64,000 bases of DNA from Onthophagus taurus (Eukaryota; Arthropoda; Insecta; Coleoptera; Scarabaeidae), in NCBI RefSeq assembly GCF_036711975.1, contig NC_091970.1, positions 7,943,501 through 8,007,500 on the forward strand. Reading direction: 5' to 3'. Made by a program: the position numbers and the translations under genes. The notes under the pieces are model-generated. The model was not told the origin of the DNA and did no database searches. It saw only the letters and a list, made by a program, of their open reading frames with translations. This document shows, piece by piece, positions 11,686 to 22,200 of the stretch (its first letter is position 1; each line of letters opens with the position of its first letter).

Positions 11686-13771
11686 ATGGGAAGGAAGAAA
11701 TACATTTTTATTTTAATTTTGTTAATTTGGATTAAAAGTTTTCAAGCGAAAGGAAGCCCAAATAATGTTGGATTAAAAAGCAAAACGATGTTGGAGCAAT
11801 TTTATGAGTACATCCAAGGAGAAAGAGACGCCATGGAGAAGGAAATGGAAAATAAGCGGTTCCATTTGGATAAGGTTATCATGAAAATTCCGAAAAAATC
11901 AGGTAAGTTGACATAAATAAGTGATTTTGGGAGGTTATTTAAACAAATTTTAGATAAAACAAGAATGAAACGTTCAATTCAAAAGAAAGATTACAATGTT
12001 AATAAGATTAAAAAGGAAATTGAGAAATTAAAGGATTTAATAACGATTCTAAATGATCAAAAAACCGTGATTGATGGCTTAAATAGTGTTAATCCTAAGT
12101 TTAATTTAACGATTACTCAAAAAGAATTGAATGACTTGAGAGGTTATGTTAAAAATTTGGTTGGTAAGCTTGAAAAGGAAATTGTTGATAGAAAAAGCGT
12201 TGATAAAGAAATTCTTAATGAGTTAGATAATCAAAAAGAAATTGTTGCAATGCTTCAAAATAAAAAAGAAAATGATCAAATCAATGAAAAAGATGAAATT
12301 ATAAACGATGTTTTTGAGGAATTAAAAAATTTGGAGACTCACCTTTCCGGTTTGAGAGATAAATCCAAATCCAATGAAAATGTATCTGAAAAAATGAGAA
12401 AATCAAATTTAGAGGAGATATTAGAAAATGAGGGAAAAGAAATGAATCAAAGTAAATTGTTACAAAAACTTGTTAAAATGGTTGAAGATAACAACAAAAT
12501 GAAGAAAGAAAAGACTTTTTTAGATATATTATTTAATAAAATCAACGAAAACGCAAATAAGTTAGAAAATAGGGAAGAAAATACAAATTTAAATGATCGT
12601 TTGGACGAATTAAAAGAAAAAATCGATGATATGCAGAACCCCGATGAGATAGAATCAAAAAACCTTGACGATATACTCAAAAAGTTGATAAAACCAACCG
12701 AAGAAAAAATTAACCTAAAAAAAGACACAAAATTGGAAGATTTAATCAAAAAATTAATCCAAAAATTAGACCAAAAATCGAAAAATGACGAAAAAAAATT
12801 CAATTTGTATAATTGCAAACACATTCAACCGTTTAATTACGATTTATACCCCAATTTTGGGTTTAACTCGGAAAATTATCAACATCCTAACCTCAATTAT
12901 CAATCAAACGTCAATTATAAACATCCCAACCTCAATTATCAAAATTCTAACCTTAATTATCTAAATAATAATCTTAATGAGCAAAATTTGAATTTATTTC
13001 ATGATCAATTTGAAAATAATTTTAATCAACAAACAATTAATGGATATAATACACAAGAAAATCGGCGTTATTCACCAAAAAATTTCGTCCCTACAAAATT
13101 AAATTTAACAAGTACAGAAAATAAAGAAGATGATAACGTTTTGAGGAAATCAAAACGTTCTTTGAGTTTGGAAGAGAATTTGGTTGAAATTCTCAAAGAT
13201 GAATTGAAGAATGAAGATGATAATGAAGATATAAATGAGGATTTAAATGCAAATGAGTTAGGTAAATTCGATTATTTTTCTTTAAGTTATAAATAAATTT
13301 CTTAATTTTTTAGAATCCCAAGAAATTTTTGATAAAAACGATAAAGAAAGAAGTTATAAAAATTTTTCATCGAAAAAAGTGACACTTTTTGATAAATTTT
13401 TCAACAAAATATTAAATAAGATCATTGATAAAGCTCAAATTGCAATTCCGAAGATAATTAGAGCCATTTTCGATATAAAAACGATTTTCGGAATCGATTT
13501 AAATAATTATGAAAGTTTTAAAAATTTTGGTTTATTGGGGATTTTACCCACGTTTATGATTAAGTTGGCGACAATGTTTAATTCTTTTATGTACCAAATC
13601 CAAGGATTTCCTTTTATTAAAAACTTTTTAGTACCCGGATTAATACTTTTAGCGGTTTCCGGGATGGTTGTATTTTTAATTTGGTGGTTACAACCAAATT
13701 ATAATAATTATTACCAACCCGATTCTTATAATTATTACAACAATTATAATCAGTTCAAAAAATATAAATGA
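11686..13771 (+). CDS. Unrecognised secreted/membrane protein: coiled coil, Asn/Tyr-rich repeats, C-terminal hydrophobic segment
   Basis: Three exons (11686-11902, 11954-13261, 13314-13771), all phase 1, give 660 residues. Residues 1-22 form a signal peptide (basic start, FILILLIW core). Residues about 75-360 are a highly charged Lys/Glu-rich probable coiled coil. Residues about 370-430 are Asn/Tyr-rich with short repeats of the type NLNY-Q/L-N. A dibasic KSKRS site follows, then an acidic stretch. The last exon has an amphipathic region and a hydrophobic segment at about 613-634 (VPGLILLAVSGMVVFLIWW), ending in a Tyr/Asn-rich tail. I do not recognise the family. The Asn/Tyr-rich composition and signal peptide suggest a structural, glue-like or cell-surface protein (inference). 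A short decayed duplicate of its 3' end lies at 14545-14640. Confidence 0.72.
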
Positions 13772-13844
13772 GTAATGAAACAATCCATCGGGATTATAAA
13801 AAAAATACAAGAAATTAACAAAACTTTATTTTTTATTGCTATTC

Positions 13845-14193
13845 TCAAGATTTTCGTGATTTCCAGACAAAATCTTCTCTAAATTATTATTTGAAGGTTA
13901 GAAAAAATTACGTTTTAAATGTCACTTAAAATAATCGAGATGAGTGAAGTTTGATGTAAACGTCAGCTAACTTCATGTTAGTGTCAAATTTAAATAAAAT
14001 TATAAAAATGCTTAATTTAATCATTTTTGAATCCAATTTGATTAAAAATTTGTTAATTAATGTGGAAGAAATGATTTTAAGGACTTACTTGGTTATGTTT
14101 TTCGGGAAACTTGATATTGAATCTTTTTGGTGGATCAGATTTGATTTGCAGCCTCCCACGACGCATTTAAACTCATTGTGGGGTTCTTTTCTT
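13845..14193 (-). CDS. Possible small gene or fragment with the first half of a THAP zinc finger
   Basis: Two minus-strand pieces join in frame: about 14089-14193 (GTAAGT donor) and 13845-13878 (acceptor in AATTTAG). The first encodes CVVGGCKSN followed about 15 residues later by SSFPKN, the usual start of a THAP domain (C-x2-4-C, then F-P). The second adds a dozen residues and a stop, with AATAAA signals just after it. The second half of the C2CH motif is missing, and I could not fix the first exon, so this may be a broken fragment of a host or transposon-derived THAP gene. It lies between the coiled-coil gene and the duplicate of that gene's 3' end. Confidence 0.35.
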
Positions 14194-14544
14194 CTTCAGG
14201 ATCTAGAATAGAAAGGAAAATAACGTAAGTTAGTAAAAATAAGGTTCCTAATAATTTGGTACTTAATAATAACAATAAAAAGGTAATAATAATCAATTAA
14301 ACATAAAAAGGATCAACATACACCACTAATGAAGCATAAATCGCCCCAAAATTTGAAAATAAACCACTTTTTAATCAAATTTTAGAATTAAACGAAATCA
14401 AAACAAACTGATTACAGCGCTACCTGACGCTAACGGAGGTACTTTGAACTCGTTTATTTTTGAGTTTACTCCATTAAACGCTAGATGTCGCCCTATTTTT
14501 ATTTATTAATTATTTTTAAAACATGCTTTTCCATTATTTATGAT

Positions 14545-14640
14545 TCCCAACCAAACAATAATAATTATTACCAATCCGATTTTTATAATTATTTCAACAA
14601 TTATAATCAATTCAAAAAATATAAATAAATAATGAAACAA
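14545..14640 (+). pseudogene. Duplicate fragment of the 3' end of the 11686-13771 gene
   Basis: This stretch closely matches about 13685-13785, covering the Tyr/Asn-rich tail codons, the stop region and the start of the 3' UTR (shared ttcaaaaaatataaat and aatgaaacaa). It is isolated from the rest of the gene and has no upstream exons, so it is a remnant of a local duplication. Confidence 0.75.
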
Positions 14641-14958
14641 AAAATGATTCATTCATATCCCCATCCTTTTCTAACCTCACCGAATTGATACAATCCATCT
14701 CTTTTTATTCCACGTTTTACAAACTGTCAGATTTTAAGTTCTAAGAAACAACATAACCTGTTGATTCATTCTCAATTTAAAAAAAAGAAATAAATTTGAA
14801 ACTCCGGAAAGGTAAATACTAAAACGTTTTTATTATCTCTAGATAATAAAACAGAATGTGTTTTCCTATCTGATAAGCCCCCCGATTTAAAAAATATTAA
14901 AATAACCATGATAAAATATTCCATATAAAACTTAATTTTATTGTTTTAGTGAAACAAA

Positions 14959-15561
<603 letters not shown>

Positions 15562-15734
15562 GATGGGGAAAAAAGCATTTTTAAAGAAGCATTTATGTAT
15601 TAATGAGAATTATTTTTGATATAAGTGTATATAAGTATTAATTGGTGTATTTACTAATTATTTATGTGTGTTAAGAAAGAGCCAAAAGATATTTAAATAA
15701 ATTTTTAAAAACTTTATTGATTAATTTTTTGAGG

Positions 15735-18244
15735 TTAGATGTTATCAAGGTCTAAAGGTTCCTGTAAAACGTGATTACTACAAAAATTTCTCGCAAAATC
15801 GTAAGTTCCAAAGAAAATATAACCACCTAAAGTTATCCACAAAACTCTAGGAACAAACCCGGCGAATAACCCTGCAACACCTTTTTCTTTATAAACTAAT
15901 TTGAACATATTATTAACAGTTAAACTCTTATCAGCTAGCATTATTCGAGTTTTTACAACATCTAACGGGGTTGTAATCGCAGCGGAAACTCCACCTAATG
16001 AGATAAATAAATAAATAATCCCTGTAAGATTTTTTAAATAATTAATCACCTGCAATCGCGCCACAACTAGCAACTTCAAAACTACTCAACATTTCATTAT
16101 TTTTAAATTTAATTCGATACGTGCGTTTCAAAAACTCCAAAATTGGGAATTGCACGAAAGAAAACGGGACTTCCCGTATAATCGTAGACCCAAACCCGCG
16201 ATACAACCCCTTTAAAAGCCCCTCCGATCTCCAAGCATCCAACGCGATCGCCATAGAAGTCGAATTTTTAGGACAAGTTTGTCGCCGTTGCTTAACAACT
16301 TCCATTGGAACCCTAACCAAGCAAGCGACCTTAAAAAATTAATTATAAAAATTTAGTTCTAAATGTTGGGTTAATTTTTATACAGACAACTTCAGCTAGC
16401 GATGCCCCTGCCATATAAACGATCGGTAAAGCTTGTTGAGGCACTAAGGGGGTCATAAAATATTTGCAACTTTCGTATGTGCAAAAAAATAAGGCAGCTT
16501 GTGGGGCACTACCGATTGCTTGGGGACCAATTCCTTTATAAATTCCGGAAAATCCTCCGGAGTTTCGAAAACCTTGGGAAAAATTCAAGAATCATCGTGT
16601 GGCTTAAAAATCGACGATTTTTTTTTAATCATTGTGAAATTACCCAAAAAACACGTTAAAAATAAAAAGAAAATGCGGAAAAGTGTAGAATATACCGAAA
16701 AATCACATCAAATCACACTCATTAAAAATAATCGAAATACGGGGTACTTCCGGTTTGAAATGTCAACCTTAATTTCGTTATATTTATAATCTTTACAAAA
16801 AATCCTTTAAAATGAGCCCAAACACGATGGGATTATCTCAAAAATTAACATTTCGTTGCCAACTTCACTTTGTTAACTTTAAATTTATCAACTTTTTTGG
16901 TACCTTTCTTATTTTTTGAGATACAATAGTCGAGTTTGAACTCATTTTAAAAGATTTTTCGTAAAAATTAAGAATTTAATAAAATTAAAATTGATATTTA
17001 TAACCGGAAATCGACCATTTAAGGTTATTTTTAAGTTAATCATGCTATATTTGTATTTATTTCAATGAATGTTTGATGAATATTACAAAAAAAAAACATT
17101 CAACATTAAAAATAATCGAAATACGGGGTACTTCCGGTTTGAAATATCAACCTTAATTTTGTTATATTTATAATCTTTACGAAAAATCCTTTAAAATGAG
17201 CCCAAACACGATGGGATTATCTCAAAAATTAACATTTCGTTGCCAACTTCACTTTGTTAACTTTAAATTTATCAACTTTTTTGGTATCTTTCTTATTTTT
17301 TGAGATAAAATAGTCGAGTTTGAACTCATTTTAAAGGATTTTTCCTAAAGATTAAGAATTTATAAAATTTAACTTGATATTTATAACCGGAAGTCGACCA
17401 TTAAAGTTATTTTTAAGTTAATCAATACCAATATAGTATTGGTATTTATTTTAATGAATGTTTGATGAATATTACAAAAAAAACAGTATCTCAGACAATA
17501 GTTTCTCCCAACAATAGTCTTCTCCAAGCAGATTGTAATCTTTTCCACCAGTACCTAGCATTTTGGAAGCAGTAGGTACCTTTTTTGGAGAGCATATCTC
17601 TTCTTTCCATAGTTATTAGTCTTTTCCAATAGCATTTAGCATTCTGGCAGCATTAGATAGCTTTTTGGAAAGCATATCTCTTTTCCAAACAATTAAAGTC
17701 TTTGAAAGCTTTTTATTAAAGTCTTTTTCTGCAGCATCTAGCATTTTAGAAGCAGGAGGTAACTTTTTAAAATAGTATTTCCTCTTTCCAAGCAGTTTTT
17801 AGTCTTTTACTAGCAGTATTTAATCTTCTGACAGCAATAATAGTCTTTTACCAATAGCATTGAGCACTCAGGAACATAGATTTTAGGTTATATTTAGTTT
17901 ATAGATGGAGAACGACATTTTAGTCAATGACGTCACAAAAAGTGACGTCACGTCGAAACATTAAAGTGATTTTTCGGTAAATTTTACACTTTTACGACTT
18001 ACTTGAGTGATTTCCCGTCGATTAAAAAAGAAATTGTCGATTTTTAAGCGATATGATGCTTCTTGAATTAACCAAACCTTGTGCTGATTGCAAACGGGTT
18101 TTTATGGTATCTAAAGGAAAAAGAATCATATCTACGGATAAACCAGCTGCTGCTCCACCCTAAAATTACCCACAATCAATATGATATCAATATCTTAATA
18201 TAACTTACGAAAAGTGAAGAGATATACAAATTCTTCTCACTCAT
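15735..18244 (-). CDS. SLC25A26: Mitochondrial S-adenosylmethionine carrier
   Basis: Five exons in transcript order (18209-18244, 18078-18159, 16388-16572, 16050-16329, 15735-15994) give 280 residues, close to the 274 of human SAMC. Three mitochondrial-carrier repeats carry the signatures PLDTIK, PMEVVK and PLDVVK. Family-specific matches include [20 protein letters not shown] and [14 protein letters not shown]. It exchanges cytosolic SAM for mitochondrial S-adenosylhomocysteine across the inner membrane. Most introns are ordinary, but the intron 16573-18077 is 1.5 kb with a poor GTTTGG donor and an AAG acceptor, and is almost entirely one transposon-like element. The intron 16330-16387 also has an unusual GTCTGT donor and AAG acceptor. 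Confidence 0.94.
16577..18073 (-). mobile_element. TIR element filling the SLC25A26 intron (possible intron-creating insertion)
   Basis: The ends are inverted: GGAAAAATTCAAGAATCATC at 16577 against GGTTAATTCAAGAAGCATC read inward from 18073, with similarity continuing about 20 bp (gcttaaaaatcgac). The identical octamer AAACCTTG flanks it at 16569-16576 and 18074-18081 and looks like an 8-bp target-site duplication. Inside are about two copies of a 385-bp satellite (16735-17480), a short-period minisatellite (17485-17880) and cAMP-response-like TGACGTCA words near 17930-17960. No transposase is visible, so it is non-autonomous. A relative starts at about 61650. Confidence 0.75.
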
Positions 18245-19226
18245 TATCCTGGGATTATATTTAAGTGAGGTTATGTTCATAAAAAATAGCGCATATTTAT
18301 TGAACGCATATGGCGCCATCTGTTGAGGATATTTTGGAATTATTCAGCTAAGAACCGAACCACTAGAATACAGGTTGGATTGGGTTTACATATAAAAGCT
18401 CCAACCACAGAATAACTGTATGGAAAGTGTTTGAATTAATGTTCCCACTGGTTGGGAATTCCTCAAATGCAATTACCTATACCCATCAAATAATGAGGCT
18501 ACATTTGAATATCACGCATCATATAACATGTGAGATTGCATCTGACGAGCTTCCAACCAGTTATAACGTTAGCTGAAATAAGGCTATAATGCCAATTATA
18601 ATCTAATTAATTAATCATACCATTATTACTTTATTATACTTTTACCGAAAAATCACTTTAAAATGACGTTTTCATCTGTCATTCTGATCAAACTTCAACT
18701 TTTAAAATTCGTAGCGGCAAATTTAAAAATATAACACGAATTGGAATCTATACTTTTTAAATAAAAAGATTGATACTGGTAATAATTGTTATTGCTGTCT
18801 CTCATCATTCTAACTATTAAAAATAAAATTGTTAGTTTAATTAAATTATTTCAATATAGACGCTAATGCCATCTTACGGTGGGATTTCGAGTCTCAAAAA
18901 ATTAATTATTTCATATTAAATAAAGTAAATTGTGCTATGGGTTGTTTTAATTTCAATTTTTATTCTTAAATAATACTAATGTATTAATAAAAAGAAATAA
19001 ATTAAGAATAAAAATTAAAAATATTAATAAAAAAAAGTGAGGTTAGTTTTAAAATTTTAAGGTTATGTTAATATGTCATCATCGACGTCTTCTTTAATTT
19101 TCGTTCAAATTTCAACGGAAATAACGCATATTTATCGATGACAAGTTGCAAAAATTACGTAATTATTACCTAAAAGAACAAACGCGTCGAATCCTGCACG
19201 AAAATCTTGCAAAATATAAAATAACA
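18245..19226. other. Divergent intergenic region between SLC25A26 and RFT1
   Basis: No coding exon or RNA gene is recognisable. The region must hold the two divergent promoters. A tggcgccatctg word lies at 18311 and an atgccatctta variant near 18866. Confidence 0.5.
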
Positions 19227-22200
19227 ATGAGTAGAAACGTTTTAAAAAGTAGCCTCCAAAACGCATCGTTTAACATTATTTTTCAGGTAATTAATTAATT
19301 AATTTCCCTTTAATTTATTATGAATAAGGTTTTTTAGATCCTTTTTAGATGTGTTACGTTCGTCTTAAACGCTTTTATAATACGATACGTAGGCCAAGAT
19401 GTTTTGGGGATAATGAACGTTCGATTACTACTTTTGGAGTCTACGATTTTATTTTTATCGCGCGAACCACTTTTAAAAGCTTGCTTAACGGATACTAAAT
19501 CGCATAATTGGGCACAAGTTATTAATCAGATTTGGTTATCGTAAGAGTTAAATTAGAAATAAAATGAAAGTTTGAATCTTTCTTTTTAGGGTTCCTTTAT
19601 CTGGTTTATTAAGTATTTGCTTGGTTTATGTTTGGATTAACGTTTTATCATCAACAGATGATCAATATTTGATGCAGTACCAAATTGGTTGTTATGCGGT
19701 TGCCTTTTCGTGCGTAATTGACCAAATAGCACAACCAGTTCAGTTAGTTGCGCAAAGTTATTGTTTTGTGAAATTAAAGGTTATTTTTGAAACGATTTAT
19801 ATAACGGCGAGAACAATTACTTTTGTTATTCTGGTTATAAATAACCCGGAAAATGCGATACATGCGTTTTCGATAGCTCAAGTTTCGTCGTCTTTGTTAC
19901 TTTGTTTGTTGTATTACGAATTTTTTTATTATTACATTAAGAAATTCAACAATGTTAAAGTCAAAGACGATTTTAAAAGTGATATGGAGAAACGATTGTT
20001 TGGTGATATGCAAGATTTTAAATTTAAATCCATTTTGGATTTTATCCCTGGATTTATGTCGAATAATGTAAGCTTTTTTTATTGTTTTTGTAATTCGCGA
20101 CTACTTTTGTATATACATCTTTGTATTCATGGGACTTCTCTGGAAGTAGTCAAATTGCAAAAAGTAAAGTTATTCATAAGCCTTGAAAACAGATAAATCT
20201 AAACTTGTAAAAATATACAGGGTATTCCATTTAAAGAACGCCATTGGACCGCGTTATGCATCACTTGACTAAGCTACAAATGATTAATGTTGAGAAAAAC
20301 GAGATTTTCGTTTTCATCTCCCTAAAAATATAAGACTTCTCAGAATAGAGAGGCACAAACTATTAAAAATTGTTTGGTGCCTGTCCATTTTTATCACAGA
20401 ACACTGATGACACCTATCACAAGCACAGAGGGCATACAGGGTGTTTCTGTAAATCATGGCATAAATTTAATCACTAAAATTAGGGACAAAATGATGACGA
20501 ATAATCACGTCTGTCGAGTTGGCACTACATCTTGCGATTTGAATAAAAAACTATTGCATTAATTGTCGCTTGATTTGTTGCGTCCTTTTTTATGAATAAT
20601 TTTTGAGGTATTGCACTTTAAAGGCATACTAAACGTACGTTAAATTTTCGCCTACGTCATCAAACGTTACTAAAGATTGGTATGACGTCATATTAAAGCC
20701 ACAATTGACCAATTACAGTTTCAATAGTAGCGTATTAATGACGTACGGCTCAAAGGTGAAAAACCAACATTACCATACTAAAATCATGAGCAAAACTGTT
20801 GTACAACATCAAACGTGACGAGGATCTATCAATTCTGAAAGCATACACCCTTTTATTTTATGGCAGCCGTACGTTTCTACCTTTATATTGTCATCTTCTT
20901 CTAAGGCCCACTTTTGCCACCTCTTAATAAATTTAACCGATAGATAAATTGGCGCTCTTAGCCAATGAGAGCGCTTACAACCATTGTAACCATGGTAATT
21001 ATCTATCGGATAAATTTATCGAGAGGTGGTAAAAGTGAGCCTAATTGATGTATGCTGCACAGCCTTAGATCTACTTCCTGCATCACGCGATTGACGCGAC
21101 AAATTTGTAAACTTTACGACAAATTACAACAGTTTATTGTTATCTCCACTCTTTACCATAGATTCCCACTGTCAAGTTAGCACTACCTCAAAAATGCACT
21201 ACCTCAACATTTCAAATATTGTCAAGAGTTTGATTTTGTACTTTTAAACTGGTTTTTATTTTGTATAGAATTTAAGTCTAACCAGTTTCGGCCCTTGACA
21301 ATCTTCAGAGACTCTACAAATAGATTAACATCTCTCATCTTATCCATTTTACAAACAAGTTTCTTAATATCTCTTTTTGTTTTGTTAAAAAAGACCACAG
21401 ATTATTAGTTACTAATTAACAAAATTAAAGTTTAAAAAGTTGTAAAATGGAATTAAGGACGAAAAAATGTTTAATAAAAAAAATATTAAGACACTTGGGA
21501 AAAATTCAAAAATCATCATGTGGCTTAAAAATCGACGATTCTTTTTAATCAATGTGAAATGACCCATAAAACACATTAAAAATAAAAAGAAAGTGACTAA
21601 CACTAGATTAACTCAGTTATAAAACTTCAATTATATGATAACTAACTTCAGGTTTAAAATGTCAACCTCAATTTTTACATATTTGTAACTTTCATTAAAA
21701 ATGCTTTAAAATGTGTACAAACATGACATATTTATCTCCAATATTAATGAAGTTATGGTCAATTTCCGGTTAATGTCAACGTCAATTTTGACATATTTGT
21801 AATCGTCGTGAAAAATCCTTTAAAATGAGTCCAAACATGATACGTTTAATTCCAATATTACTCGAGATATAAGCAACTTCCGGTTTGAAATGTCAATGTC
21901 ATTCTGACACATTCTTAATTTTTATAAAATGTCTTAATATTTGTCACAAAAATATAATAAAAAAAAATAAAAAATTAAGGTTGGTATTAATATTTTAAAT
22001 TAAATTGCTATCTTCATTGTTGCTAACTTCGGGTTTAATGGTTTTATTCTAACTTTTTTGTTTTTTGAGATAAGTGCGTCTTATTTAGACTCATTTTAAA
22101 GGTTTTTTTAATAAACAATACATCATGAAAGAACACCATGAAGTTGTCCATTTGTCTATTATACGATAACTAACTTCAGGTTTAAAATGTCAACCTCAAT

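Noticed and set aside
12447-12824. 125-codon minus-strand frame rich in Ser/Phe
   Set aside because: Antisense shadow of the Lys/Glu-rich coiled-coil exon.
20374-20562. Short frame in the RFT1 intron with a tacagggtgtttctg word
   Set aside because: Repeat-derived intronic sequence. No coding signature.
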